From NCBI GenBank assembly GCA_004565275.1, contig SDOX01000145.1:441071-505070 (forward strand): a stretch of DNA of 64,000 bases, read 5' to 3'. Below the pieces are notes generated by a model, which worked only from the letters and a program-made list of their open reading frames with translations, did not search any database and was not told where the DNA came from. Made by a program: the position numbers and the translations under genes. This DNA is from Nannochloropsis salina CCMP1776. Taxonomy: Eukaryota; Sar; Eustigmatophyceae; Eustigmatales; Monodopsidaceae. Positions 34,229 through 45,468 of the stretch are shown here, piece by piece; position 1 is the first letter of the stretch, and each line of letters starts with the position of its first letter.

Positions 34229-36609
34229 TCACAGGCGCCACTCCTCAATGTCGGGCTTTTCGCCCGTCGGGGGGGTTCGACGTCCGTTCGCGTTGGCGAA
34301 GAAATTCTTCACCTCGGCCACGGGAAAGGCCTCCAAGGTGGGAAACGACGGCAGCCCCTCCCCATCGAAGACCCGCCGGATACTGCTCCTCTTCGCCTTG
34401 CCTCCCGCCGACGTGCTCGTGGCGGGCGACCCTGCCACGTCACCGACATCGTCGTACTCGCCGGTGTCAATGAAGACCGCCCCCCCTCCATATTCACCCG
34501 CGGCGATGGCGGCCAGGCGCGCCTTTTCCTCCTTGGACACTTTCATACCCGGAGGTCGGACCGGCAAATGCCGCACCATGTCCCGGCCCATGTCTTGCAG
34601 AGCAGGCAAGAGGGAGGACAAGGGGGAGCCGCTGCGAGGAGGCGAGCCGGGCGCGGCCGTTGGAGCTGTTGAGGTGCCGTTGGAAGGGCTCGAGGGCTTG
34701 GATCCGCCCAGCTTGGAAGAGGTAAAGGGGAAGGAGGGAAGCATCTGGGTAGGCGAGGGTGTCTTGAGGGGGGAGAGGCGGCCTCCCATTGGAAGCTGCG
34801 ACGGTGAGGTTGGTGGGGAGGAGGGCGGGGGGGAAGAGCGTGGGGGACGGCGTGGGGCGTCTGCTGGAGGACTGGACTGTACCCGAGGGGCGGGCTTCAT
34901 CCTCGCAGCCGAGCCTCCAGAGCTATTACTAGGGCTAGTGGACTCCCTGGCTGGATGGCTGGCGGGGCTGTTGGCCTTTTCTTTGGCGCGTGGACTGGAA
35001 ACGACAAAGACACTGGTGGGCGACCGAGGGCTTGGGGGGCGGTCGCGCGCCCCTCTTTCCTTTCCCGCTCGTGTTCCTGCCCCGGTCTCCTCTTCTTCGT
35101 AGGCAGGGCCAGGCAACCGGATGGTCTTGGTGCCCTCCTTGTCCGAGGCGACCCGGATGGTGGGGAGCATCTCTCCCTCCGCCTCCTCCTGGCCGGCGGG
35201 GAGCGGGTGGAGAAGGAGGTATTTGTGGCGCTCCACCAAGGGGTCTTTCAGTATCTCCTTGGCTTCGGGGCGATCGGAGGGATTGATTTGAAGCAAGCGG
35301 CCGATCAGAGTGGTCAGGCTTTGGCCGAATACGCTTGGAAGGGGGTCGAAGGAGCCCCGTATCACGACTCGGCGGAGATTTTGAATGCTGCCGGTTCACG
35401 AATAAAGAGCGAAATGAGCGTTGACCCTCCCCAGAAATTGACATGCGCTCGAAAAAAAGCATTACCCTTGCCTCTGCTTCTGCATGAACACACCAAAATC
35501 TCGAAGAGCACGATCCGTGCCGAGGGCCTCCCCCACAAATATCGAGATCACCCGTCTATTCTTCTAATCCATCCTCTCTAATTCCCTCTCACTTACTTGT
35601 CCGTCCCATCCTATCTAATTCCCTCTCACTTACTTGTCCGCCAGGAAGGGTGGGCGCAGGGCAGCCAGGTTGTAGAGGACACCCCCTAGGGACCAGATGT
35701 CGGAGGTGGACGTGTAGGGCCGCTTCAGGTAGATCTCCGGACAAATGAAATAGGGAGTGCCCACCTGCGTTTGCATGTTCCCTCCCTTCGAAACTTTGGA
35801 GATGTTCATGTCTGCAATTTTGACGCATCCCTGGCTGTCAATGAGACAGTTAGCCGGCTTTAAGTCTCGATGCACGACGCCCTTGGAATGTAAGGCCGCC
35901 AGGCCCTCCAACAGGTTCACGGCGTACACCCAGATCTCTCGCTCGTCGATGTATTGCTTGCGATGTTTGTGCCTTTTGATTTTTTGTTCAAGGTCGCCGT
36001 ACGGACACAATTCCATGACGATGCAAAGCTCTTCTTTTGCGTTTTCGACGAATGTCTCGTACCAGCGGATCAGGCGGGGATGCTTGAATGAAGCGAGGAT
36101 GCGAATCTCATTCAGGGAGTCCTCAAGGTCCTTTCGAGAGTTTGGAAGTCGAGATTCGTGAAAGCGAATATGAAATGCAACGTGGCATCAAGGATCATAT
36201 CGCGGGGGGGGGGGACATTCGACATTCCTCTTTGCCGAAGCCATGCCCCTCTCAGGTTCAAGGACATACCTTGGGAGGAATTGTCGAGATATTCACGCGC
36301 TTGAGTGCATACACTTTTCCGTCTATCTTTCGTTTGACCTTGATACGTGAGTATTGTATATTAGAGTTGTACGCCTTGAAACGATAAATTCAGTAAGCAA
36401 GAAGAGGTAAACAATTTGTTGTTCCCTTGCAATTTTGTACGATAGGACTCGGAATAAAAATAATTATGTTGTGAGTCGATACCGATGATCCTATGGTGTT
36501 GTAGACATGGTTCCATTTTGAGCCATATGATTCATCAACTCACCTTGTCAACGCGGGCAAAGGCACCCTTCCCCAGACCTTGAATAACTTCAAAATCATC
36601 CAAGCCCAT
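34229..36609 (-). CDS. NEK-family Ser/Thr protein kinase with variant DFG (DMN)
   Basis: Exons 36609-36544, 36338-36270, 36130-35634 and 35387-34229 join in phase, 596 residues. The kinase domain starts at once: GLGKGAFARV (Gly loop), YALKRV (ATP Lys), ELCPYGDLEQKI, HRDLKPANCLI (catalytic loop), KIADMNISKV where NEKs usually have DFG, then GTPYFICPEIY and SDIWSLGGVLY. The magnesium-binding Asp is kept, so activity is plausible. The join FLADN/IQNLRRVV fits the NEK alpha-G region. The ~310-residue C-terminal tail is disordered, Pro/Ser-rich and without an obvious coiled coil. NEKs act in mitosis or cilia. The exon 3 acceptor could be upstream by a few codons. Confidence 0.9.
35571..35640 (-). 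repeat. 37-bp tandem duplication carrying a splice donor
   Basis: Two copies with a 37-bp period; the shared core is 35577-35603 and 35614-35640. The copy nearer the exon contains the exon 3 end and its GTAAGT donor in the NEK gene. The second copy repeats the same donor inside the intron. Confidence 0.85.
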
Positions 36610-38696
36610 GATTCATGCAGTCGTCCAGATCCACTATGACGCTATCAATATCTTTTGAGTAGTGTCCTTGTTGTGGTCGTCCCGTCGTCGAACGCTGTCT
36701 TAAAGGGGCAGGAGAAGGGTATGGGGTACCAAACGAACAAGAATACCGACAGACATTGTCTTACTGACAGGATATGCTTTGCGAGAACGCTACTTGTAGC
36801 GATTGAATCATGAATACTTTGTATTGATAAGTAAGAAGATAGGATTTCGTTTTTTACTCTGGTGGGTCTCCCGCCTCTGAGCTCCTTTCATGCACAAACG
36901 AATGTATCGACATGTCCTTGTTAAACGGTCTATTTCCCGGCAAATTCAGCATCCGTGCTGCCTTATCTCTGCGTAATCCTCGAAAACATGGTCATTAAGT
37001 CTTTGAATTCACCAAGAGGTCGTGACAATGGCCAGCTTCACCTGTTACTGAGGTAAGGGTGAGACATAACCTACCGGCACAAGTCGATTGTCTGCCCGGG
37101 TTCCTGCCGTTCGCTTCTTCCGCCTGTCGTTCAAAAATTCAAAATTTTGAAAATGATAAGAATTCATCTTGTTTCATTCTCTCAACCGTGGACCTTGCCC
37201 AACATCATTCCACCATTATGCTGTACCAATTCTCAAGATCAATATACTTGGATAAGGCACCGATCTAGTGATTGCGATTCTCGAAGCAGGCCGTAGCTTT
37301 TCCGTATTGCTACTACGAAAATACCCTCCCTTTTTCAAGCGTACGATGATATGCTAATCATCCTGTCTATCTGTACGATGATATGCTAATCATCCTGTCC
37401 ATCCATGAGTCACTCAACAAAATACAAATCGGTTTACAGTGGGCTGAAAATTATCAAATGAAATCCTGTCGGCTTTTGAAGTATTGTTTCCCTCATCGTC
37501 TTGCTCTTACGTCTTCTTTAAGCGTCGTAAAATGCCCCTCCGCATTTCCTTCACCCTGTGGAATCCAAAATGTTTCAATCATTGCACAGTAGTGTGGCTA
37601 TACTATCTTAGTCAGAACAAGTGAAAACACAAATATCGATGCTGCCCGAAACTCCGACTCTTTTATTTTTTCAAGGAGGCCACGCGTCTCCTGCAAAATT
37701 AGGAGCTTACCTCCATTCTGAAGGTCCCGATTGCAATAAAATCCCAAATATTGTCGACAGTAGTATAAATGTCAAACCTTTGTACCTTTGCAGCTTTAAA
37801 AGCATCAGGGAAAGGCGGGAAATGTCATAAAGCCCCCAAAAAATTCCTCTGCACAATGAAGCTGAATAATTGATTGAAAAAGGTAGATACATGCTTCCAA
37901 TATATCTAAAACATAAATATTTATGACATACATATGCAGTGTCGAATTATTCTCAATTATTAAGTCAATGTCCGTATGTGTTGAGCTTCAGCTTGAATTC
38001 TCCCTTACCTTCTTCCCCCCCCCCCGGGGAATAAAAAGCTTCACATGTTTTTTAAAAATGCATGCTACAAGAACAATCAGTGCAGGCCTTTTCTTTGAAA
38101 AAGAAAAGAATTCGGGCTGTGTATGATCGACAAATTTAATTTGAGATGCTTCTCTTCATAAATATTTCTATTTGTCAAGCAACAGCGTTTCATACTTGCG
38201 GGAGTGTGTAGTAAAAATTATGTCATTCCGTCAAAAGTTTGAGCACAAGGGGTAGTGTAAACGAAGCAATACTTAGCGCCTTTTCGGAAGATTTGCCTCG
38301 CGAATGTCTTTTTCCCATGGAGAAAAAGCGAGGAAACACGATAGTGAATGGAAAGAGAGACGCAACGTTGGCGATCCGACGGCAGTCAATCCCCCTCTTA
38401 GACGCCATGGATCTTGATAAATGTCTCATTGTACCGTGTAGCATAAGATATTGCACCTATGGGCATCACAATTCACCTGTCAAAGGTACCTAGCCTTCAA
38501 AGTGTCCGCACATAAACTTAGTAACGCATTATCTGAAGACCTCCCCGCCGCACCGTCACCGCCACACAATTCGTTAGGATTCTATTGCGTGCACTGAACC
38601 CTGGCCCCTCCACTACGACGCCTGCAGTTTTTGACACGGCATTTATCGTCCTTTCACGTGGAAACCTCTCGCATACCCTGCATTGCTCCTCATATA
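36610..38696. other. 2.1-kb gene-poor, AT-rich divergent intergenic region
   Basis: Between the start codons of the NEK gene (-) and homoserine dehydrogenase (+). Base composition is clearly more AT-rich than the flanks, most of all 36.4-38.3 kb. An 84-codon plus-strand frame at 38239-38493 has no recognised features. It includes the 32-bp tandem repeat at 37.34 kb. I see no gene here. Confidence 0.5.
37341..37404. repeat. 32-bp two-copy tandem repeat
   Basis: Two adjacent 32-bp copies beginning GTACGATGATATGC and containing the inverted pair GATGATATGC/…ATCATC. They differ by one or two bases. Non-coding context. Confidence 0.85.
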
Positions 38697-39974
38697 ATGT
38701 CCTCTTCGTTAATTGTCGGCCTGGTGGGCGGCGGGACTGTCGGCGGGGGGGTTTACGACATCGTCGAACATACGCACAAAGACTTCTTTCGTTCCCTGGG
38801 GGCGCAAGTGCAAGTGAAACGAATCGCGGTTCGGAACCTGAAAAAGCAACGGGACTTCTCCGTGGCGGCTCACACCGAATTGGTTGGTGACTGGCGGCTG
38901 GTGCTGGACGATCCCGAGATCAACACGGTGATAGAAGTCATGGGCGGTATCACCGAAGCCAAAGAGGTGGTCTTTGGGGCGATTGCGAAAGGAAAGCATG
39001 TGATTACGGCGAACAAAGCACTCCTGGCTGCCTACCTTCCCGAGATTGTGGACCTTCTGAAAAAACATCCTCAGGTCAAATTCGGGTACGAAGCGGCTGT
39101 GTGTGGCGGCATCCCCATCATCCACACCCTGCAGAACGACTATCTGGGGGACCAAGTCTCCCAGATACTTGGGATTATGAACGGTACGACGAACTTTATG
39201 CTGACGAAGATGGAGAGTGGCGCGGATTACGGCCAGGTCCTTGCCGAGGCACAAGCCTTGGGTTACGCGGAGGCCGACCCCACAGCCGACGTGGAAGGGC
39301 ATGACGTGCAGGCTAAAATTGCCCTGCTTGCCAAGCTCGCTTTCGGAGTGCACGTTCCTTCGGACCAGATTCCCACAAAAGGAATTTCGTCTGTGGCCTC
39401 TGTGGATTTCGAGTACGCGCGCCTTTTGAACGCCACCATTAAATTGTTGGGGATGGCTCAACTTTCGCCGGACGGTAAAAAGCTTTCGGTGGCAGTCTCG
39501 CCTTTCATTGTTCCTCGAGAACATCCCATCGCTGGGACAAACGGATCCACGAATATTGTCAACATTTCTTCGCGAAATTTGGTGTCTTCCTCTTACATCG
39601 GCCCCGGGGCAGGACGCTATCCCACGGCGAACAGTATCGTCAGTGACCTCGTGCGCCTTGCCCGTGGCTTGGTTGGCCCGCCCTTCCCCGTGGATCGCGC
39701 CATGCCCCTCGAACCGGACTACACATCGCGCTTTTACATCCGACTTCGAATCAGGGATCAGCTGGGCGTGATTCGTGTGGTGGGCGAAATAGCAGAGAGG
39801 CATGGCGTCTCTATCTATGCCATCCTACAGAACCCCATCTCTGACCCGAACGACATTCATTTCGTCGTTACGACAGAGCCCGCTCGCCATTCGCAGGTAC
39901 AGGCTTTTGCGGATGACATCGAAAAACAGGACTTCACCAAGGGCCCACCTCTCTTCTTCGCATTCTTGCTTTGA
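38697..39974 (+). CDS. Homoserine dehydrogenase
   Basis: Single exon, 425 residues from the ATG at 38697. It converts aspartate semialdehyde to homoserine for Met/Thr/Ile synthesis (EC 1.1.1.3). Visible: the nucleotide-binding loop GLVGGGTVGGGVYDIV, IEVMGGITEAKEVV, ITANKALLA, MNGTTNFMLTKM, the active-site block ADVEGHDVQAKIALLAKLAFG, and a C-terminal ACT domain (about 350-420) with LGVIRVVGEIAERHGVSI. It is a monofunctional bacterial-type enzyme without an aspartate kinase domain. The upstream frame (from 38631) adds residues without an ATG and no clear plastid signal appears, so targeting is unresolved. Confidence 0.93.
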   Translation: MSSSLIVGLVGGGTVGGGVYDIVEHTHKDFFRSLGAQVQVKRIAVRNLKKQRDFSVAAHTELVGDWRLVLDDPEINTVIEVMGGITEAKEVVFGAIAKGKHVITANKALLAAYLPEIVDLLKKHPQVKFGYEAAVCGGIPIIHTLQNDYLGDQVSQILGIMNGTTNFMLTKMESGADYGQVLAEAQALGYAEADPTADVEGHDVQAKIALLAKLAFGVHVPSDQIPTKGISSVASVDFEYARLLNATIKLLGMAQLSPDGKKLSVAVSPFIVPREHPIAGTNGSTNIVNISSRNLVSSSYIGPGAGRYPTANSIVSDLVRLARGLVGPPFPVDRAMPLEPDYTSRFYIRLRIRDQLGVIRVVGEIAERHGVSIYAILQNPISDPNDIHFVVTTEPARHSQVQAFADDIEKQDFTKGPPLFFAFLL

Positions 39975-40663
39975 AGAGTAAGTGCATGGGGATGATGGGG
40001 CAAGAAGCTTGCGGAGTAATGAAAATGGAGAAACAATTTAAAGCTGAAATTATTGAACGCAGGAGATCAAGTTGAAAGAAACTAAAGTGCAAATGGAGAT
40101 CTTTGAACGTGGTTCCTATTTTTTTTCGTCTTGCATTCCTTCAAAATTGTTTTGGAAGAGTTGGTCACATCAGCGGTCCCTCAGGCCCCGGGCGAGCCTC
40201 GCTTCCGGCAGTTTTCGTGCATTTCGAAGGTAGTACAATGGTCGTGAAGTTTCCACAGACGGTGGGCCAGCCTCCACGGCAAGATAGAGAAATAGGACAG
40301 ACGCGAGATGTGTCATCAACTCACAGGCCACGACCGCGGGCGTGCGGGCGACTGCGTGTGCTCAGAGATGCCAGGACCTGGTGGCATTCCATCCGATCTC
40401 ATCAGTCGCGAGGGACGAGGACGGTCGTAACGGCACCCATCCCCTCCGCCCCCGAGCCCACGCTCTCACTACTTACTCAGTGTCATCCCGTCCTTCTCCC
40501 CACAGCGTGCACGGTTGCCCCTATCTCAGGCAACCTTAGCTGGCAAGGAAGACGCGCCCATCTTTGTTGCCGATACGTGCCCCCCTCGCTCCTCGCTTCC
40601 ATCATCGTAGTCCTCCTCGATCCTCCTCGCTCCTCCTTCTGGGTTTCATTCCGCAGTCTCGAC
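39975..40663. other. Intergenic region, no gene seen
   Basis: Downstream of homoserine dehydrogenase and upstream of coronin, both plus strand. Open sequence in the coronin frame upstream of its ATG shows no conserved features and is probably 5' UTR. Confidence 0.5.
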
Positions 40664-42505
40664 ATGTCTCATTTCGTCCGCGCATCCAAATATCGGCATG
40701 TATATGTTCAGCCCCCGAAAACCGGAGAGGCTTACTCGAACATCCGTCTATCGACCGCTGTGGGGGAGCAGAATTACATCAAAGCCAACCCCAAGTACTT
40801 TGCAGTGGCCCTCTCGGTGAGTGCAAATTTTTCCCACAAGTGAACATTTATCAGTCTTTCTAGTCGGACACTGTTTTCGATTCAAGGCCTAGAGAAGGCT
40901 CAAAGAGATTGTTGAAAAGCTGGGCACTGTACTGCTCTTGATCCACAGCAATTCGTGCTTATGACCGTCCTCGCGGGCTCATCCCCTGATCGCCCCCTCG
41001 ATTCATAATTTTTTCGTACCAGGGCGGTGGAGGACCATTCACGTGCATCCCCTTCGAAGCAATTGGTGCTCTCCCCGCCGCCCCGCCAGTTTTCAGCGGC
41101 CATACTTCGAATGTCCTCGACTTCGATTTCTCTCCCTTTCATGACCATCTGATCGCATCAGGTGCTGAGGACACTACCGTGAAGGTCTGGGGCATACCTG
41201 AAGGAGGGTTGAAAGAAAGCATCGCCGAGCCCTTGGTCGACTTGCGTGCCCACGAAAGGAAGGTTACTTTGTTGCGCTTCCATCCCACCGCGGCCAACGT
41301 GCTGGCCAGCGTCAGCGCAGACGGAATGATCAAGCTGTGGGACGTGGAGGGAGGGCAGGAGGGAGGGCAGTGCCACGTGCACCAGCAGCTGGTCCAAGAC
41401 GTACAGTGGGACTACCGGGGGAACACGTTTGCGACCACATGCAAGGACAAGGTCCTGCGGGTCCTGGATGGGCGGACGGGGCGGTTGGGGTTGGAGAGGA
41501 AGGATGCACACGAAGGGTCTAAGAGCAGCAAGTGCGTCTTTCTCGGGGACCGAGAGATGCTGCTGACCGTCGGCTTCACCAAGCAAAGTCGCCGTCAGGT
41601 ACGGGGTGCGAATGGGGGCTGGAATCATGAGCGGGCTCGTTCAGGGTTCTCAGTTCCTTTTTTGGAAACGCGTTTTCTCGCTGAATTTTTTTATCCTCAT
41701 TTTTCCTCCTTGTGTGCCAGCTCAAGATATGGGACCTAAAGAATCTGAAGCAGGAGGTAAAAACCCTGGACATCGACCAGGCGGCGGGCGCCATCATGCC
41801 TTTCTTCGACTCCGACACCAACCTTCTCTACCTCGCTGGCAAGGTGCGCTTCCTCCGTCCTTCCCTCTTTTCCCCTTCTCAATATTGTCGTATGCCATCG
41901 CGGCTGTCCACAAAATGGCTTTATGCTAGACAGTCACCCCTTCACTCATATTTATTCTTTCCACTCATCAGGGCGACGGCAATATCCGCTACTACGAGAT
42001 TGTCTCGGAAGCCCCCTTTGTCTTTCCCATCTCCGAGTATCGCTCTACTACCCCCTCCAAAGGCTGTTGCTTGGTGCCCAAGCGCGGGTTGGACGTGCTC
42101 CGCTGCGAGACCGCTCGTGTCCTCAAGCTCACCACTAGCAGCGTGGAGCCCCTCTCCTTCATCGTCCCCCGCAAGGGCGGCTTTTTCCAGGACGACCTTT
42201 TCCCCCCCTCAATGGCGGGCCTTCCCTCGCATTCGGCACCGGAATGGTGGGCAGGCTCTGATAAGGCGCCCTTGCTCATGTCTTTGGACCCCGCGGTCAG
42301 GGAGGGCGGGAAGGAGGGTGGGAAGGATATGGGGTGGAGAGGGGTAGGCTCGCCGTTAGGGTCATCAGGAGGCAGCCTTGGGAACCGTCCGCCATCGGGG
42401 GGAGGGAGGACCACGGGACAGCTGCAAAAGGAGCTGGACGTGGCTTTGGCGAGGATCTCGTTGTTGGAAAGCCGACTGAAAGCTGCAGGACTGGAGTGTT
42501 CTTGA
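40664..42505 (+). CDS. Coronin (actin-binding WD-repeat protein)
   Basis: Exons 40664-40816, 41023-41598, 41721-41843 and 41972-42505, all phase-0 joins, 461 residues, the normal short-coronin length. It begins SHFVRASKYRHVYVQPPK, with NPKYFAVALSGGGGPFTCIP across intron 1, as in all coronins. WD repeats follow (VLDFDFSPFHDHLIASGAED, TTVKVWGIP, LASVSADGMIKLWD), then the conserved extension ISEYRSTTPSKGCCLVPKR and FIVPRK. A Gly-rich linker precedes a short coiled coil (QLQKELDVALARISLLESRL) for oligomerisation. Coronins bundle F-actin and work with Arp2/3 and cofilin. The gene is complete and conventional. Confidence 0.96.
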
Positions 42506-42956
42506 GCGAGGGATGAAGGGGCGGGGAGGGTGTGATATAGATAGGGCGTGCCAGACCACGCCCTGGCCGCGTGCGCGAAGAAAGGCCGGCAAAAAGGAAT
42601 GGAAAATTGCATAAATGTAACGCTGACAGGATTAATAGACAGCAGTTGAAGTCGAGCATCAAAGTGAAGATGAGAAAGGAGGGAGGAAGTGCGAGGGTAA
42701 GAAGAGTCTAGTCACTTCAGCCCCAGACAAAGGGGGTCACCGTTGTATCAATATAATTGACATGCGTTGTTGCATCATACCACTCGACAAGGTAAGCCGC
42801 AGAAAGAAAGGCGGTGGTTACAACGAATTATAGGCGAAAGCACAGGGTTTTGACGACGGAGAGTGAGAGATGTCCGAATGTGGAACTTGAGATATACAGT
42901 AGCGCCGCGCCATTGTGTCCGTCGTCTTGGCCGACATGCTATAGCTCCAATTCCTT
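42506..42956. other. Convergent intergenic region, no gene seen
   Basis: Between the ends of coronin (+) and the alpha/beta hydrolase gene (-); presumably both 3' UTRs. Confidence 0.5.
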
Positions 42957-44885
42957 TCAGGCGTTGCCTCGCCCATTGACGCCTTTTGCTCCTCCCTCCT
43001 GCCCCTCCTCTTCTTCCTTCCTCAAGTAGTCCATGACTGCCTGCACAAACCTCTCCGGAACCTCCTCATGCGGCACGTGTCCCACGCCCTCCAATTCCAC
43101 CACCTCCACCCCTCCCTCTCTCCCTCCGTCCTTCCCGACCTGACCTCTTAATGCCGCCGCCAACCTCCGGGTATTCGAGAGGGGGACCACGCGGTCCCTG
43201 TCACCATGCACTAGCAACACGCGCAGCCTTCCTTCCTTCACCCCGCTCGCCAGTGCCTTGAGCACATCTCCCTTCTCCCCATTCCCCCCCTCTCCCACTG
43301 CGGGTTCCTCTTTCTTCCTTCTACCCGCGAACAGCGGGGCGAGGACGAACCTGCTCAACCCTCCCTCCCACCCGGCCTTCAAGCTCGGAAGCCTGTAGTG
43401 CGCTACCGTCGAAGGAGGGGGAGGGCCGCCGTCACCCCAGGCGAGGCTCAGACCGTCCATCCAGAATTTGTCGGAATAACACAAAGCCCGGAGAAACGAC
43501 GCGGTCAAGAAGAGGAGAGAGGCCCGGAGTGGAGGACCGGTTTTTCGAAAAATGTAACGGGCGACGCGTTCGGGGAATAAGCGTCCCAAAAAGAAACGGC
43601 CAGCCGGAGGCAGCCGTGAAGGCGATTGCCGCATAGGCATGATGGCGGGGGCGATCATGACAAGCGTGACAGGAGCAGTGACGCCGCTTTCTGTCTCTCT
43701 CCCGCCATTCCCGCCTCCCTCCTGCTGCACGTGGCGTAAGGCCATGTACGCCGATGTCAAGGCCCCCATCGAGTGACCGAGGAACACACGACGCTCCCCT
43801 CCCTCGTCCGCTTCCTCCGCCACCCCTCTCCCGCCGTCCCTCTCACCCTCTCGTCCTAACTCCTCCATCAGCCTCCCCCCCAACCGGGCATTGTGCTCGA
43901 AAGTGAACAGCTCACCTTCCCCTCCTCCCGCCCCGTTTACCCTCCCTCCTTCCTTGGGCACCTCGGTAAGCCCGAAGCCCGGCGCATCGTGCGCAACGGC
44001 CAGGGCTGGATGCGTCCGACCGAGAAGGCGGGCCAGGGGGGCGAGGACGGGCTCGAAAGAGAAGGCGTTCGCGCCAAATCCATGGTTGCAGTGGACGAGG
44101 TACCTGGCCCCTCGGTTCCTGGACCGGGACGTCGAAGAGGGAGCACCAGGGCCGGGCCCTTCCCGGTGTACGAGCGCGTGGAGCTTAAGGATGGGGGATG
44201 AGGGAGGAGGGGAGGAGGGCAGCCGGGGGGAGGAAGACGGAAGGTCCTCCGCAGATAGAGTTCGAAACTGAGAGGTAGGGAATCGAAGCATCTCCGGAGG
44301 GACCAGGGAGGGGGCGTAGAAAAGTTGCAATTGGAGCTGTCGTAGTGGGACGAGGTAGACATAGGCCTCCAAGAGCACGAATGCAAGTGAGATGAGGGGG
44401 CTTATGAGGTGGGAGTACGGCAGTCCAGTGATATGCCACCTCCATTTCTTAAAGGGTACGAGCATGCGACGTGCGATTGCCAGGAGAACGGCGGTGCTTT
44501 GGAGAGCGGCGCGGCTGATCCTGGGTCGGGGCTTAAATCCGAAAGAGAGAACTTGGCCATCGGGAAAGACGATCCCCCTCCCGGACCCCTGGAGCGTCGG
44601 GGAGGAGGACACTGCCAGGGGCACGGCGTTGGTGCTGCTGCTGAACAGCCGCGTGGAAAATGAGAACGGCGCCTGATCACTAGCAATGTAGTGAAGTCGT
44701 AACCTGGGTGATAAGATAGGCGCTCGAAGCTTGGCAGAGAGGACCTCAAAAGAGACAGGTCGTGACCAAGCCAACGCGCATTGCACTCTTGACAAAAGTG
44801 AGCACGCCACTAGACCCAAAAGGGCAACGCCGAGGAAAGAGCGCCGCATTAGAGCCAAAAATGAGGAAACTGCCTTTTCAGACAT
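42957..44885 (-). CDS. Membrane-associated alpha/beta-hydrolase
   Basis: Single exon, about 642 residues from the ATG at 44885 (an ATG at 44849 is also possible). The catalytic set is visible: nucleophile elbow LGHSMGALTS, the acid in VHGDRDRVVPLS and the His in GVGHVPHEEVPE, with oxyanion region HCNHGFGAN. The N-terminus is a hydrophobic signal (FLGVALLGLVACSLL), and a second hydrophobic stretch, SPLISLAFVLLEAYVYLV, precedes the hydrolase fold, so the enzyme is probably membrane-bound; plastid or secretory destination is unclear. Low-complexity Gly/Glu/Arg inserts interrupt the fold. Substrate unknown; lipase- or esterase-like activity is only a guess. Divergent from the plastid SAP/S1/RRM gene. 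Confidence 0.85.
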   Translation of the reverse strand: MSEKAVSSFLALMRRSFLGVALLGLVACSLLSRVQCALAWSRPVSFEVLSAKLRAPILSPRLRLHYIASDQAPFSFSTRLFSSSTNAVPLAVSSSPTLQGSGRGIVFPDGQVLSFGFKPRPRISRAALQSTAVLLAIARRMLVPFKKWRWHITGLPYSHLISPLISLAFVLLEAYVYLVPLRQLQLQLFYAPSLVPPEMLRFPTSQFRTLSAEDLPSSSPRLPSSPPPSSPILKLHALVHREGPGPGAPSSTSRSRNRGARYLVHCNHGFGANAFSFEPVLAPLARLLGRTHPALAVAHDAPGFGLTEVPKEGGRVNGAGGGEGELFTFEHNARLGGRLMEELGREGERDGGRGVAEEADEGGERRVFLGHSMGALTSAYMALRHVQQEGGGNGGRETESGVTAPVTLVMIAPAIMPMRQSPSRLPPAGRFFLGRLFPERVARYIFRKTGPPLRASLLFLTASFLRALCYSDKFWMDGLSLAWGDGGPPPPSTVAHYRLPSLKAGWEGGLSRFVLAPLFAGRRKKEEPAVGEGGNGEKGDVLKALASGVKEGRLRVLLVHGDRDRVVPLSNTRRLAAALRGQVGKDGGREGGVEVVELEGVGHVPHEEVPERFVQAVMDYLRKEEEEGQEGGAKGVNGRGNA

Positions 44886-45468
44886 CTTGTCATTATATTG
44901 CTGTCTTGGCTTGTGCAATACATAATGGAAAGGCTGAGCGTTGTGGACGTGGAGGCAGGAAGAACACGACCCGCGGGGGAGGTCGGACTCAGGGGAGTTC
45001 CCCCGAAACCAACAATAATTTCCATCGCACGACACCATACACTCTGGCCATGTCAATATGAGCCTCTTGCGTATCGTATTTGTCGATCCTCGACTGCTTT
45101 CTACGGCACGGTGTGCCAACCTGTGGGGGTGTAACTGATGCGCCGCAAGATCAGCGTTGAAGTTTGTTGTCGACCTTTCAGTGTCTCACTTGCCCTCTCC
45201 CCGAGGACCGCTCATGCCCCTTTTGGTCATTTTTACATGGCCCCCGCTTGCCTTCAGACAGCCATGGACATGTGTGCTACACATTTTCTTAGACTCTGAC
45301 GCGAGCTTGACCATGTTGTCCCCGAAATCCTTCCTGACTTTCCTGTGCCGCGAGGACCCTACTCGCATATCTTGACCGTACGTGTTGGTCGGAGCATTAC
45401 CGCAACATCTCACGCCCACGACCAATGCCTTTGTCGTACCATTACCACAGGCACTCCGAAGAGAGAAA
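44886..45468. promoter_or_regulatory. Divergent intergenic region (hydrolase / SAP-S1-RRM gene)
   Basis: 583 bp between two start codons. Frames extend upstream from both sides but lack ATGs or conserved features, so I read them as 5' UTRs. No specific element identified. Confidence 0.35.

Noticed and set aside
36610-38696. 84-codon frame at 38239-38493 as a small gene
   Set aside because: No conserved features, AT-rich context and no supporting splice or start context.
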